NCBI RefSeq assembly: GCF_001571085.1
Contig: NZ_BCTC01000062.1
Location: 1 to 38,426 of the forward strand
DNA from: Azohydromonas lata NBRC 102462
GTDB lineage: Bacteria; Pseudomonadota; Gammaproteobacteria; Burkholderiales; Burkholderiaceae_C
Direction of reading: 5' to 3'
Length of the DNA stretch: 38,426 bases
The position numbers and the translations under genes are program-made. The notes under the pieces are model-generated. The model ran no database searches. It was not told where the DNA came from and saw nothing but the letters and a program-made list of their open reading frames with translations. The stretch's first letter is position 1; every line of letters begins with the position of its first letter. Of the stretch, positions 1-7,978 are shown piece by piece.

Positions 1-2863
1 CCCCGCCGGCCGCAGCAGGGACCGGCGGGGCCGCCGGCCCGCGAGCGACTGCAGCACCGTCCGCGCCGCCGGCCCTGGAGGCCTTGGAAGCCGCAGGCCT
101 GGCCAAAGCCGCGGGCGGCGGCGTGTCGCCTGACAGCGTGGCCTGCAGCACGTCCAGCGTGCGCTGCTCGGCGCGGCCGGTGACGCGGCGTATCAGCGTC
201 ACCGCGGCCTCCACGTCCAGCGGCTTGACCATGAAGCCGTCCATGCCCGCGGCCATGGCGGCCTCGCGCTCGGCCGGCATGGCCGCGGCCGACAGCGCCA
301 CCACCGGCAGCGCCGCCAGTTGCGGCTGGCGCCGTATCTCGTGCAGCGCCTCGTAGCCGTCCATCACCGGCATCTGCACGTCCATCACCACGATGTCCAC
401 GGCCCCGGCGTGCGCCATCAGCCAATGCAGTGCCCGCTCGCCGTTCTCGGCCAGCGCCACCAGCGCCCCCTCGCGGCTGAAGATGCCCTGCGCCACCTCG
501 CGGTTGATGGGGCTGTCGTCCACCACCAGCATGCGCAGCCCCTGCAGCCGGCCCAGCGGGCGCGGCGCGGCCACGGCGTGGCGCACCGGCGCCGCGCCGC
601 GCGGGGCCTGCCGCGCGCGCTGCACCGCCGCCAGCAGCATGGCCGGCGTCACGGGCTTCACGAGCACCGCGTCGATCAAGTCGCCGCCCGGGGCGGCCGG
701 CAGCGCCTCGCGCAGCGCCGGCGCCTGCGCGGCCGGGCACAGCAGCACCAGCACGCGCGGCGAGGGCGCCACGGCCGCCGCCTCGTGCAGCGTGCGCACG
801 GCATCCAGCCCCGCCGCGTCCGCGGGCGTGTCCAGCACCACCACGTCGAAGCCGCCGCTGCCCTGCGCGGCGCGCTGCGCCAGCGCCTGCGCGGCCTGCG
901 CCGCGTCGTCCGCGGCCTGCACCGTCCAGTGCAGCGTGGCGGCGCAGCCCTGCAGCGCCTGGCGCAGCTCGGGTCGCGCGGTGGCGGCCAGCATCTGCAG
1001 CCGCGCCGGCGTGGGTGGCCGGGCGGCGGCCGCGTCGCGCACGAGCCGCACCGTGAACCAGAACTCGCTGCCCTGGCCCGGCGTGCTGTTGACGCCCATG
1101 TCGCCGCCCATCATGCGCACCAGGCGGCGGCAGATGGCCAGGCCCAGCCCCGTGCCGCCGAAGCGGCGCGAGGTGGAGACGTCGGCCTGCGTGAAGGGCG
1201 CGAACAGCGCGGCCTGCTGGCCCTTGGGGATGCCTATGCCGGTGTCGCGCACCGTGAAGCGCAGCAGCGCGCGCTGCCCGTCCTCGGCCTCCAGATGCAG
1301 CGCCACCTCCACGAGGCCGCGCTCGGTGAACTTCACGGCGTTGCCCGCCAGGTTGACCAGCACCTGCTCCAGCCGCAGCGGGTCGCCGCGCAGCCGCTCC
1401 AGGCCCGGGGGCGGGGGCTGTATGACCAGCTCGATGTCCTTGCCCGCGGCGGTGGTGGCCATCACGGTGGCCAGGCTGTCGAGCACGTCGTGCAGGCTGA
1501 AGGGCGTGTCCTCCAGCTCCAGGCGGCCGGCCTCGATCTTCGAGTAGTCCAGGATGTCGTTGATGATGCCCAGCAGCGAGCGCCCGGCGCTGTGCACCTT
1601 GCGCACCAGCTCGCGCGCCTCGGCGCCCAAGTCGGACTTCTCCAGCAGGTAGGCCAGGCCCAGCACGGCGTGCATGGGCGTGCGTATCTCGTGGCTCATG
1701 TTGGCCAGGAAGCGGTCCTTGGCCGCGTTGGCCGCCTCGGCCTCGCGCACGCGCAGCGCCAGCTCCGTGTTGAGCCGCGTGCGCTCCAGCAGCAGCGCCT
1801 GCACCGCCGCGGTGGCGCGCTCGCGCTCGGCCGCGTCGGCCTGCTGGCGCCGCGCGCCGCGGTAGATGGCCGCGGTGGCCGCGGCCGTCACCAGCACCAC
1901 CAGCGCCGCCAGGGCGCAGATGAGCAGCGCGTTGCTCTCCCAGCCGCCGATGTAATCGTCGGTGGCCAGGCCCACGATCACGTAGAACGGGTACTTCTGC
2001 AGCCGCCGGTAGCTGTTGCTGCGCTCCACGCCGTCCAGCGCGGTGGTGGCGACGTAGGCGCCCTCGTCAGGCGCCTGGCGCAGCGCCTGGCGCAATTGCG
2101 CGGAGACGTTGCGGCTGCCCACCGCGTCGTGCGGCGTGGGCGCGCGGTGCACCAGCGCCAGGTCCGTGGTGCGCAGCGTGACGGCACCGTGCGCGCCCAG
2201 CGACAGCGCCATGACCTTGCTGAACTCGGTGGTGGGGACGCTGGCGTGCACGATGCCGGCGAAGCTGCCGTCCGGGCCGCTGAGCCGGCGTGCCAGCACG
2301 ATCACCCACTGCTGCGTGATGCGGCCGAACAGCGGGCCGGAAACGATGAGCCCGGCGCGCGGGTCGGTCTTGGCGCGCAGGAAGAAGTCGCGGTCGGCGA
2401 GGCTGACGGGCGAGTCCACGGTGGCCGCATGGCCCCAGCGCACGAAGCCGTCGGCGCCGGTGGCGCGCAGCGTGGCCACCTCCGGCAGCAGCGCCTGCTG
2501 CGCCGCCAGCAGGCTGTTCAAGCGCGCGTCGCGCTGCGTGCCCTGCTCGGTGGTGGCCGCGTATTGCGCCGCCACGGTCTGCAGCACGATGTCGGCCTTG
2601 TCCAGCGTGGCGCTGACCTGGCGGTCCATCAGCGTGGCCAGGTTCTGCGTGGCCGAGAGGGCACGCTCGCGGTAGAGCTCGTGGTCGTGCCACAGGACCA
2701 GCGACACCAGCGCCGCCATGAGCAGCGCGATGGTCAGGACGAAAGCGGCGTAAGGCCCCCACGACACCCTCGCCGCCGCACCCGTGGCCGCGCCGGGCTC
2801 GCGCTCGGCATCCAGGGCTGGGGGCAAAGTGGCTGACGAAGCGGGAGGAGGGGACCAGGCCAC
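1..2863 (-). CDS. Hybrid sensor histidine kinase/response regulator (C-terminus outside window)
   Basis: Inner-membrane hybrid kinase read on the minus strand and cut by the left edge (about 954 residues visible). Order: TM helix near residues 35-58, a periplasmic Cache/PAS-like sensor region (about 60-305), TM helix about 310-332, coiled coil, HisKA with phospho-acceptor His391 in SHEIRTPM, and HATPase_c with the N-box near 503-512 and DTGIGIP and GGTGLGL motifs. Two receiver domains follow. The first (about 615-735) keeps VVLD and a VKP motif but lacks the N-terminal acidic pair. The second (about 775-895) is complete, with VVDD at its start, Asp828 in VVMDVQMP and MVKPL. An Ala/Pro-rich linker follows, so an HPt domain may lie beyond the edge. 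The start is uncertain: the GTG at 2863 is in frame and precedes the first TM, but I see no convincing ribosome binding site. The frame and family are clear; the signal sensed is unknown. Confidence 0.85.
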   Translation of the reverse strand, partial: MAWSPPPASSATLPPALDAEREPGAATGAAARVSWGPYAAFVLTIALLMAALVSLVLWHDHELYRERALSATQNLATLMDRQVSATLDKADIVLQTVAAQYAATTEQGTQRDARLNSLLAAQQALLPEVATLRATGADGFVRWGHAATVDSPVSLADRDFFLRAKTDPRAGLIVSGPLFGRITQQWVIVLARRLSGPDGSFAGIVHASVPTTEFSKVMALSLGAHGAVTLRTTDLALVHRAPTPHDAVGSRNVSAQLRQALRQAPDEGAYVATTALDGVERSNSYRRLQKYPFYVIVGLATDDYIGGWESNALLICALAALVVLVTAAATAAIYRGARRQQADAAERERATAAVQALLLERTRLNTELALRVREAEAANAAKDRFLANMSHEIRTPMHAVLGLAYLLEKSDLGAEARELVRKVHSAGRSLLGIINDILDYSKIEAGRLELEDTPFSLHDVLDSLATVMATTAAGKDIELVIQPPPPGLERLRGDPLRLEQVLVNLAGNAVKFTERGLVEVALHLEAEDGQRALLRFTVRDTGIGIPKGQQAALFAPFTQADVSTSRRFGGTGLGLAICRRLVRMMGGDMGVNSTPGQGSEFWFTVRLVRDAAAARPPTPARLQMLAATARPELRQALQGCAATLHWTVQAADDAAQAAQALAQRAAQGSGGFDVVVLDTPADAAGLDAVRTLHEAAAVAPSPRVLVLLCPAAQAPALREALPAAPGGDLIDAVLVKPVTPAMLLAAVQRARQAPRGAAPVRHAVAAPRPLGRLQGLRMLVVDDSPINREVAQGIFSREGALVALAENGERALHWLMAHAGAVDIVVMDVQMPVMDGYEALHEIRRQPQLAALPVVALSAAAMPAEREAAMAAGMDGFMVKPLDVEAAVTLIRRVTGRAEQRTLDVLQATLSGDTPPPAALARPAASKASRAGGADGAAVARGPAAPPVPAAAGG

Positions 2864-3015
2864 GGCGGGAAAGAGAAACCAGTTGCAAAGGAGGCCCTCC
2901 CGCGAACAGGGTGGGCGGCCGGCATGGTGCCATGCCGCCGTGGCGCCACAGGGCCGTCTGCCTTGCTGTTACACGCCCGGCGCGAGGCGGGGCGCAGCGG
3001 GCGGGGTGGCCGGAT

Positions 3016-3381
3016 TCAGTCGGGCTCGTCGCGCAGCGGGTCGTGGCCCCAGTTCATGAGCGACCAGCGCCAGCGCGTGTCGCGCACGTCGCCGCTTGGG
3101 CGCTGCGCCAGGTGGCGGTGCACGTAGCCCACGACCTTGCGCATCTGCCGGTAATCCTCCGCGTCGAGCTGCGCGTGCTTCTTGCGCAGCAGCTCGACGA
3201 TGCGGCGGCCGGACTGGTGCCCCACCGCCTCGTGCTCGCCCTCGTGCGTGAGGCCCACCTGGCGCGACTGCTGCGTCTGCAGCCAGCGCTCCAGGGCGGA
3301 AGGGGACATGTTCACCACGTCCTCGAAGGCCTTGATCGTGGCGGCCTGCTCTTCTTGCTCCTTGCTGTGCTCCACGGCCAC
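3016..3381 (-). CDS. DUF3140 family protein
   Basis: Protein of 121 residues that I recognise as DUF3140 by its conserved NMSPSALERWL, VGHQSGRRIVELL and KVVGYVHRHLAQRP segments. No catalytic function is established for the family. It is soluble, charged and has no signal peptide. A GTG start at 3381 is chosen because GAGGAAGG lies 7 nt upstream; a second GTG two codons later is possible. The start is two bases after the TAG of the DUF2945 gene and the binding site lies inside that gene's last codons, so translation is probably coupled. DUF2945 and DUF3140 are often neighbours, which supports a shared role; what that role is remains unknown. Confidence 0.85.
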   Translation of the reverse strand: MAVEHSKEQEEQAATIKAFEDVVNMSPSALERWLQTQQSRQVGLTHEGEHEAVGHQSGRRIVELLRKKHAQLDAEDYRQMRKVVGYVHRHLAQRPSGDVRDTRWRWSLMNWGHDPLRDEPD

Positions 3382-3383
3382 GG

Positions 3384-3590
3384 CTAGGCCTTCCTCAAGG
3401 CGTCGGCCTTGTGCACGGCCTTGCGGCCGGACTTGTCGCTGCGGACCTCGTACTGGGGCTGCTGCGGCGAGGCCTTGGCGGTGTGGCCGCCGGCGTGCGC
3501 CTGGCCCGTCACCTTGCGCGTGACGCTGCCGTGCGTGGGGCCCTGCGGCGTATTCCATTCGACCGCATCGCCTTTTTTCAACTCGGACAT
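3384..3590 (-). CDS. DUF2945 (HVA1/TUDOR-like) small protein
   Basis: Protein of 68 residues matching the DUF2945 / hypervirulence-associated TUDOR-like family: it opens with KKGDAVEWNTPQGPTHGSV, then GGHTAKAS, PQYEVRSDKSG and a basic tail. Such proteins are small beta-barrel-like domains of unknown function. The ATG at 3590 is chosen because GAGGAG stands 6 nt before it; a longer reading frame runs through a strong hairpin (3621-3650) and is less likely. It is followed, with a 2-nt gap, by the DUF3140 gene. It may be part of a stress-response set with the neighbouring YkvA- and YidB-type genes, which is inference from context. Confidence 0.88.
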   Translation of the reverse strand: MSELKKGDAVEWNTPQGPTHGSVTRKVTGQAHAGGHTAKASPQQPQYEVRSDKSGRKAVHKADALRKA

Positions 3591-3620
3591 GGCCTGCTCC
3601 TCGGGTGTGCGCGGCTTCGT

Positions 3621-3650
3621 GACCGGGGCCGCAGCGTTGCGGCCCCGGTC
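3621..3650. other. 13-bp perfect inverted repeat (hairpin)
   Basis: The arm 3621-3633 (GACCGGGGCCGCA) is perfectly complementary to 3638-3650, with a 4-base loop. It lies between the YkvA-like gene and the DUF2945 gene, both on the minus strand. There is no T-tract, so it may be a Rho-independent-like pause, an mRNA stabiliser or a leader structure for the DUF2945-DUF3140 pair. Confidence 0.7.
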
Positions 3651-3722
3651 CTGCCATCCGGGGCAACCCACATGCCGAGGACCCGGGGAAAGCCTGAGGC
3701 GGGCCGCTGGGAAACGCCGCTG

Positions 3723-4004
3723 CTAGGCGCGGGTGCCGAAGCGCTGGTCGGCGGCGCGGGCAATGTGCGGCGGCAGCCGGTTGAGCAGGAAGCGTATGGC
3801 CAGCGGCACCAGCACCACGTCGTCCAGCACGCCTATCACGGGCAAGGCGTCGGGCAGCAAGTCCACCGGCGACAGCAGGTACAGCGCGATCAGCGCCGTG
3901 CCCCACTTGAGCCAGGCCGGCGACTGCGGATGGCGCAGTGCGAACCACAGCCGCCGTGCGTCGCCACGCACCACGGTCCACAACAGGGTCAGTCGCTTCC
4001 ACAT
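3723..4004 (-). CDS. YkvA/DUF1232 family membrane protein
   Basis: Protein of 93 residues with the DUF1232 (YkvA) signature: a hydrophobic stretch WGTALIALYLLSPVDLLPD, then a second segment PVIGVLDDVVLVPLAIRFLL. The PxDLxPD motif in the first segment is the family hallmark. Function in the family is not settled; it is a small inner-membrane-associated protein. The ATG at 4004 is chosen because GGAG is 9 nt upstream; an in-frame ATG at 4019 and a longer version to 4076 are possible but lack a good ribosome binding site. It is the first of three minus-strand small genes (YkvA, DUF2945, DUF3140), separated from the second by a 13-bp hairpin. Confidence 0.82.
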   Translation of the reverse strand: MWKRLTLLWTVVRGDARRLWFALRHPQSPAWLKWGTALIALYLLSPVDLLPDALPVIGVLDDVVLVPLAIRFLLNRLPPHIARAADQRFGTRA

Positions 4005-4171
4005 CGTGAGGTACTCCATGCGGGCGCAAAACAGCACGCCCAGGGGCGACATGGTGCCTATGCGGCCCGCACACAAGGCCGTGGGGACATGCGGTCACAG
4101 TTGCGTGCGGTGCGCCGTGCCGCGCATGGCGCTTGCCCGCTGCGCAGGCAGACAGTGCGCAGGAGTCGGCC

Positions 4172-4699
4172 ATGGGCTTGCTGGACCAGTTGCTCGGTGG
4201 CGCCGCGGCGGCGCAGGACGAGGGCCAGGGCGCGCCCGCGCCGGGCGCCGCGCCGGCCGACGTGGGCCTGCCGGTGCTGGCCGCGCTGCTGCCGGTGGTG
4301 CTGGGCATGCTGGCCGACCGCCAGGGCCCCGGCGCCGCGGCCGCCGTGCCGGCCGCGGCGGCGCAATCGCCGGCGCTGTCCTCGGCGCTGGCCGGCGTGG
4401 GGGGCCTGGCCGGGCTGCTGGCGCGCTTCTCGCGCCACGGCCACGGGCCGCTGGCCAGCTCCTGGGTGACGGCAGGGGCCAACGAGGCCCTGGCGCCGGC
4501 CGTCGTGGGCGAGGTGTTCAGCGCGGCCGAGCTGCGCGCCATCGCCGGGCGCGCCGGCGTGGCCGAGGACGAGGCGCGCCGCGGCCTGGCCGCGCTGCTG
4601 CCCGCCGTGGTGGACCACTTCACCCCCACCGGCGAGCTGCCCGCCCGCGACCGGCTGCTCACCGCCCTCACCGACTACGAAAAGCGCCTGCCGCACTGA
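4172..4699 (+). CDS. YidB/DUF937 family protein
   Basis: Protein of 175 residues starting MGLLDQLLGG, the typical opening of YidB/DUF937 proteins. A low-complexity Ala/Gly/Pro stretch follows, then a conserved helical half with SSWVTAGANEALAP, VVGEVFSAAELRAIA and GLAALLPAVVDHFTPTGELP. This second half is the usual YidB-like helical domain. The start at 4172 is supported by AGGAG 6 nt upstream. The gene is divergent from the YkvA-like gene. The function of the family is unknown; location is probably cytoplasmic or envelope-associated, with no signal peptide visible. Family assignment is firm, role is not. Confidence 0.85.
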   Translation: MGLLDQLLGGAAAAQDEGQGAPAPGAAPADVGLPVLAALLPVVLGMLADRQGPGAAAAVPAAAAQSPALSSALAGVGGLAGLLARFSRHGHGPLASSWVTAGANEALAPAVVGEVFSAAELRAIAGRAGVAEDEARRGLAALLPAVVDHFTPTGELPARDRLLTALTDYEKRLPH

Positions 4700-4866
4700 G
4701 CGGCGCGCTCATGGCGACCACGCGGCACCGCCTTGCCTGCGCGCCGCGGGATCGGCTATCCCTAAAAACCCTGTGGTGCGACAGGTTACCGAGCGGTCAC
4801 GGCAGTGCGGGCCGCCGGGCGCGCCAAGCTGTGGTGCCCGCGCTGCGGCACATGGGGAGTCCAGGC

Positions 4867-5334
4867 ATGTTCATCATTCCCACGATCCGGCTGGCGCTGC
4901 CGGACGAGGCAGCCCGCATCGCGCTCATGTCGCGCGAGTACATCGAGTTCGACCTGGGCTGGAGCTGGCGGCGCGGCCGCGTGCTGCAGGCCATGGCCGA
5001 TCCGACCATCAACGTGGCCGTGGCCCATGCCGGCGACGGCGGCCTGCTGGGCTTCGGGATCATGGAGTACGCCGAGCAGCACGCCCACCTGGCGCTGCTG
5101 GCCGTGGCGCCGGCCTACCAGCGCCAGGGCGCGGGCGCGCGGCTCATGGCCTGGCTGGAGGCGCCGGCGCGGCTGGCGGGGCTGGAAAAGATCCGCCTGG
5201 AGGTGCGTGCCGACAACCCCGGCGCGCTGGCCTTCTACCGCCGCCTGGGCTTCGCGGCCACGGGCCGCTCGGCCGGCTACTACGGCGGCGTGATGGACGC
5301 CGTGCGCATGGAAAAAAGCCTGCGCCTGCGCTGA
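4867..5334 (+). CDS. GNAT family N-acetyltransferase
   Basis: Protein of 155 residues with a full GNAT fold: beta strands with GFGIMEYAEQHAHLALLAVAP, the acetyl-CoA P-loop QRQGAG at residues 85-90, and the C-terminal NPGALAFYRRLGF motif seen in amino-group acetyltransferases. It should transfer acetyl from acetyl-CoA to an amine; the substrate cannot be told. The ATG at 4867 follows GGGGAG by 6 nt. A much longer in-frame open frame upstream is a high-GC artefact that crosses the YidB-like gene. It stands alone and converges on the small membrane-protein gene at 5395. Confidence 0.88.
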   Translation: MFIIPTIRLALPDEAARIALMSREYIEFDLGWSWRRGRVLQAMADPTINVAVAHAGDGGLLGFGIMEYAEQHAHLALLAVAPAYQRQGAGARLMAWLEAPARLAGLEKIRLEVRADNPGALAFYRRLGFAATGRSAGYYGGVMDAVRMEKSLRLR

Positions 5335-5375
5335 AGGGCCGCGGCGCCGGGCGGCGGCCCGCCCAGCGGCTTCAC

Positions 5376-5394
5376 GCCGGCGCGGCGCGCCGGC
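5376..5394. terminator. GC-rich hairpin between convergent genes
   Basis: The arm GCCGGCGC (5376-5383) pairs perfectly with 5387-5394 across a 3-base loop, immediately beyond the stop codon of the minus-strand gene at 5395. No T-tract follows on either strand, so termination is only inferred from its position between two converging genes. Confidence 0.45.
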
Positions 5395-5601
5395 TCATCG
5401 CCGGTCGGAGCGGGCGCACAGGTGCACGACCAGCGCGAAGCCGTTCATGGCCACGCCCAGCACGCCCAGCGTCACCAGGAATTCCTTGTACGGAAGGTTG
5501 GACGGCGCCAGCAAAAGTATCCCGATGATGTTCAGGCCCAGGCCGATGATGGCCATGGCGATCGGGTGCCTCTGGTGCAGGGTCCTGCTGGAGAGCAGCA
5601 T
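5395..5601 (-). CDS. Small two-helix membrane protein
   Basis: Protein of 68 residues with two predicted membrane helices: PIAMAIIGLGLNIIGILLLA and the later LVTLGVLGVAMNGFALVVHL, ending in a basic tail. I do not recognise a named family. The ATG at 5601 is chosen because AAGGAT is a good ribosome binding site 7 nt upstream; the open frame continues to 5748 but the added N-terminus is Pro/Ala-rich with no binding site. Probably an inner-membrane protein; function unknown. Confidence 0.65.
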   Translation of the reverse strand: MLLSSRTLHQRHPIAMAIIGLGLNIIGILLLAPSNLPYKEFLVTLGVLGVAMNGFALVVHLCARSDRR

Positions 5602-6204
5602 TTTGAAATCCTTTCCCAAACCGGCCGGCGCGCCACCGGCGGGCATTTCACCAGGACCTGTCGCCGCACCTGGATTCAGGCGCAGCACCACCGGCGCATC
5701 CCGCGCCTCCAATGTCCGGCGGAGGGCGCCTCGCTGCCAATCAGGCATACGCCGCCCAGGCCTGGAAATTGGGGGTGCAGCGTCAAGGGCAAGCGCCGTT
5801 CCGGCACATGGCGCAATTACGCAGGATCCGGGGGTATTTCAGCGAGATGGCACGTAAGTTGACATAACCATCATTGCAGGCTGTTTCGCCGGGGCTGCTC
5901 CGGGCGGCAGCCGACGGGCCGCTGCCGCTGCTCAGGCGTGCCGGGCTGCCCGAGGCTGCACAAGCGGCCCTGCGTACCGGTTTTTATTCCCCAGCTCGTC
6001 TATTCATGTATTGAATTATTAATGTATTGAATTCGTGTTGACTTCGAATCTTTTTTCTCGTGTTTCTGGGATATTGGTTATTTATTGAATAACTGCAATT
6101 TTCGATTGAAATCGTCCTGGCGTTGTTGCCCGTTTTTCAAATGGATTGCTTATCTTTTTGTATGTGAATCAACGCATTCTTTGAATGCGGTGAAGCCTGC
6201 CGTT
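5602..6204. other. Gene-free, AT-rich intergenic island
   Basis: No gene is supported here. From about 5985 to 6200 the sequence is markedly AT-rich against a roughly 70% GC background. It holds a 12-base direct repeat (ATGTATTGAATT at 6006-6017 and 6022-6033, period 16) and a related stretch near 6081-6090. The many stops on both strands rule out an ordinary protein. It could be a regulatory or foreign remnant. Confidence 0.6.
6006..6033. repeat. Two tandemly spaced copies of a 12-base direct repeat
   Basis: ATGTATTGAATT occurs at 6006-6017 and again at 6022-6033, separated by 4 bases. A partial third copy (TTTATTGAAT) is at 6081-6090. The copies stand out in an otherwise GC-rich region. 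They could be protein binding sites; nothing directly shows this. Confidence 0.6.
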
Positions 6205-6206
6205 GA

Positions 6207-6248
6207 AAAACCGCCGTCATTTCCGTGAATGGACATGACGGCGGTTTT
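6207..6248. terminator. Bidirectional-looking Rho-independent terminator
   Basis: A 14-bp perfect stem (6207-6220 with 6235-6248, arm contains ACCGCCGTCAT) encloses a 14-base loop. The A-run on the left arm gives a T-run after the stem on the minus strand, and TTTT follows on the plus strand. It lies just beyond the stop of the tautomerase gene at 6273, which it should terminate. Confidence 0.8.
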
Positions 6249-6272
6249 CAGGCGGTGTATTTCGCGGCTTTT

Positions 6273-6482
6273 TTATTCCGCCGCCGGTGCCGGCGGCGCC
6301 TTGTCGCTCCAGAGCTGGCCGCCGCTGGCCCAGTTGTGGCGGGCCACGTCGAAGAACAGCACGTCCACGCCGTCGGCCTTGCCGCCGAGCACGCGCACGC
6401 AGGCGTCGGTCAATTCCTTGGCCAGGGCGGCCTTTTGCTCGGCCGTGCGGCCCTCGAACAGTTCAACGCGAATGGTCGGCAT
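6273..6482 (-). CDS. 4-oxalocrotonate tautomerase family enzyme
   Basis: Protein of 69 residues of the 4-OT superfamily. After removal of Met the N-terminal Pro1 (sequence MPTIRVELFEGRT) is the catalytic base, and the Arg in EGRTAEQK corresponds to the substrate-binding Arg11. These enzymes interconvert enol and keto forms of 2-oxo acids. The C-terminal Pro/Ala tail is a few residues longer than in classical 62-residue 4-OT. The ribosome binding site AGGAG lies 6 nt before the ATG. It follows the aldolase-like gene by about 50 nt on the same strand and ends in a strong terminator, so both are probably one transcript. Substrate unknown; no meta-cleavage genes are present in the window. Confidence 0.88.
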   Translation of the reverse strand: MPTIRVELFEGRTAEQKAALAKELTDACVRVLGGKADGVDVLFFDVARHNWASGGQLWSDKAPPAPAAE

Positions 6483-6533
6483 AAGAGTCTCCTTGGAGGG
6501 GAAGCTGAAAAAAAGAAATACGGCTCGCGCTGT

Positions 6534-7292
6534 TCAGTCGCGAAAGCCCGGCGAGAGCCGGTCGGCGCGGCGCAGCAGCGCGGGCCACTCGGCGTCGCCG
6601 TCCCACTCGCTGCCGTCGCCCACCCACTGGCGGTAGGTGCCCTCGGCCAGCGCCGCGTCGGCCACGCGCAGGCTGCCCGGCGCCGCGGCCATGGCGCGCA
6701 GTTGCGCCTGCGCGGCGCGCTCCAGGATGTGCATGAGCATGAAGGCCTCGGCCACCGTGCGGCCCACGGTGAGCGTGCCGTGGTTCTCCAGGATCAGCCC
6801 GTCAAGGCTGCCCAAGCGCTGCACCAGGCGCTGCTGCTCCTCGCCGCCCAGGGCCAGGCCCTCGTAGGCGTGGCGCCCAAGGCGGCCGTGCAGCCGCATG
6901 GCCCATTGCGAGGTGGGCAGCAGCCCGTCGGGGAGCATGGACAGCGCCACGCCCCAGGGCGCGTGCAGGTGCACCACGCACTCCACGTCGGCCCGCGCGG
7001 CATGCACGGCGCCGTGGATCGCGAAGCCGCTGGGGTTGACGCGGCGGGCGCTGCCGTCCACCACGCGGCCGTGCACGTCCACCTTCACCAGGTCGCTGGC
7101 ACGCACCTCGTCGAAGGCCAGGCCGAACTCGTTGAGCAGGTAGACGCCCGGCTCGCCCGGCACGGCGGCGGAGAGATGGGTGTAGATGGTGTCGTCCCAG
7201 CCGGCCAGGGCGGCCAGCCGGTAGGCGGCGGCAAGGTCCACGCGCACCTCGCGCTCGGTGCGCGGGCGCCGTGCAGGGGATACAGCAGTCAT
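6534..7292 (-). CDS. Class II aldolase/adducin family protein
   Basis: Protein of 252 residues of the class II aldolase/adducin domain. Zinc ligands are the two His of HLHAPWG (108, 110) and His171 in ENHGTLTVG, all intact. The segment SGFAIHGAVH stands where fuculose aldolase has its catalytic Glu in an SEWRFH-like motif, and that Glu appears absent, as in many adducin-like members. The reaction may therefore be decarboxylation, an atypical aldol step or something else. The start ATG at 7292 opens a Pro/Arg-rich N-terminus; no strong ribosome binding site is seen and a downstream start is possible. It is upstream of the tautomerase gene on the same strand. Confidence 0.83.
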   Translation of the reverse strand: MTAVSPARRPRTEREVRVDLAAAYRLAALAGWDDTIYTHLSAAVPGEPGVYLLNEFGLAFDEVRASDLVKVDVHGRVVDGSARRVNPSGFAIHGAVHAARADVECVVHLHAPWGVALSMLPDGLLPTSQWAMRLHGRLGRHAYEGLALGGEEQQRLVQRLGSLDGLILENHGTLTVGRTVAEAFMLMHILERAAQAQLRAMAAAPGSLRVADAALAEGTYRQWVGDGSEWDGDAEWPALLRRADRLSPGFRD

Positions 7293-7549
7293 GGCAGGGC
7301 GGATGGAGGGTCGTGGGCGTTGGGGGCACAGCCCTTGCGGCGGGCGCGCCGCGCAAGGCGCGCGCATGTTGCACCAATCGCCGCGGGCCGGTGACCTGCC
7401 CGGCATGTCCAGCGCACGCCAGCGCGCCGGCCGCAACGCCGGCGGCCCAGGATGTGGGCCGCCAACGCCGCGAGCCGGCGCACCGGGGAGCGTGAACGCC
7501 GCGCTGCGCCCGGCGGTGACGGGCCACCGGGCGGGCGCGGCGCCTGCGC

Positions 7550-7873
7550 TTACTTGCTGGACAAGGCCTTGATGGCCTGCTTGTCCTCCTCGTGGATCTG
7601 CTTGGCCTCGGCCTTTTGCGCCTTGTTCACGGCCTTTGCTTCCTTCTTGCAGGCCCGTTCGGCGCTGCCGTCGGCGCCGACTTCGCAGTCGGCCTTGTTG
7701 AGCTCGTGGTTGGCGTCGGCAATGTCCTTGCGGGCCTCGTACTCGCCCTTGGACTGGGTCTTGAGGTCCTTGGCCTCCTGCTTGGAGATCGCAGGCGTCT
7801 CCTGCGCCACGGCGCTCACGCCCTGGCAGGCCAGCGCGGCGGCAAAGACGGCGGCGAAAACGGTGCTCTTCAT
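7550..7873 (-). CDS. Small secreted Lys/Ala/Glu-rich protein
   Basis: Protein of 107 residues. A clear Sec signal peptide (MKSTVFAAVFAAALACQGVS) probably ends at AVA before QETPA. The mature part is helical and rich in Lys, Ala and Glu, with two Cys (in ADCEVG and RACKKE) that could form a disulfide. No named family recognised. The ATG at 7873 is chosen for the signal peptide although no strong ribosome binding site is visible. Predicted periplasmic; function unknown. Confidence 0.7.
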   Translation of the reverse strand: MKSTVFAAVFAAALACQGVSAVAQETPAISKQEAKDLKTQSKGEYEARKDIADANHELNKADCEVGADGSAERACKKEAKAVNKAQKAEAKQIHEEDKQAIKALSSK

Positions 7874-7978
7874 GACGGTGTTTTGAGAGAGGTTGGACAC
7901 GCCTTTCCCTTGGCAAGCACCGTGCCCTGCCCCCTGAGGGCCCCCTTCCGGCACCCGCCCGGGGTGCCGCCTGCGCTT

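Noticed and set aside
320-2836. Very long plus-strand open frame opposite the hybrid kinase
   Set aside because: Arg/His/Gln-rich product without domains; it is an antisense shadow in high-GC DNA.
3733-4866. N-terminal extension of the GNAT gene
   Set aside because: The long in-frame stretch crosses the YidB-like gene and is Arg/Gly/Ala-rich; the start at 4867 has a good ribosome binding site.
6038-6066. Promoter at TTGACT in the AT-rich island
   Set aside because: No acceptable -10 element at 16-18 bases.
6001-6100. CRISPR-like short repeats
   Set aside because: Only two exact copies with a 4-base spacing and no spacers or cas genes.
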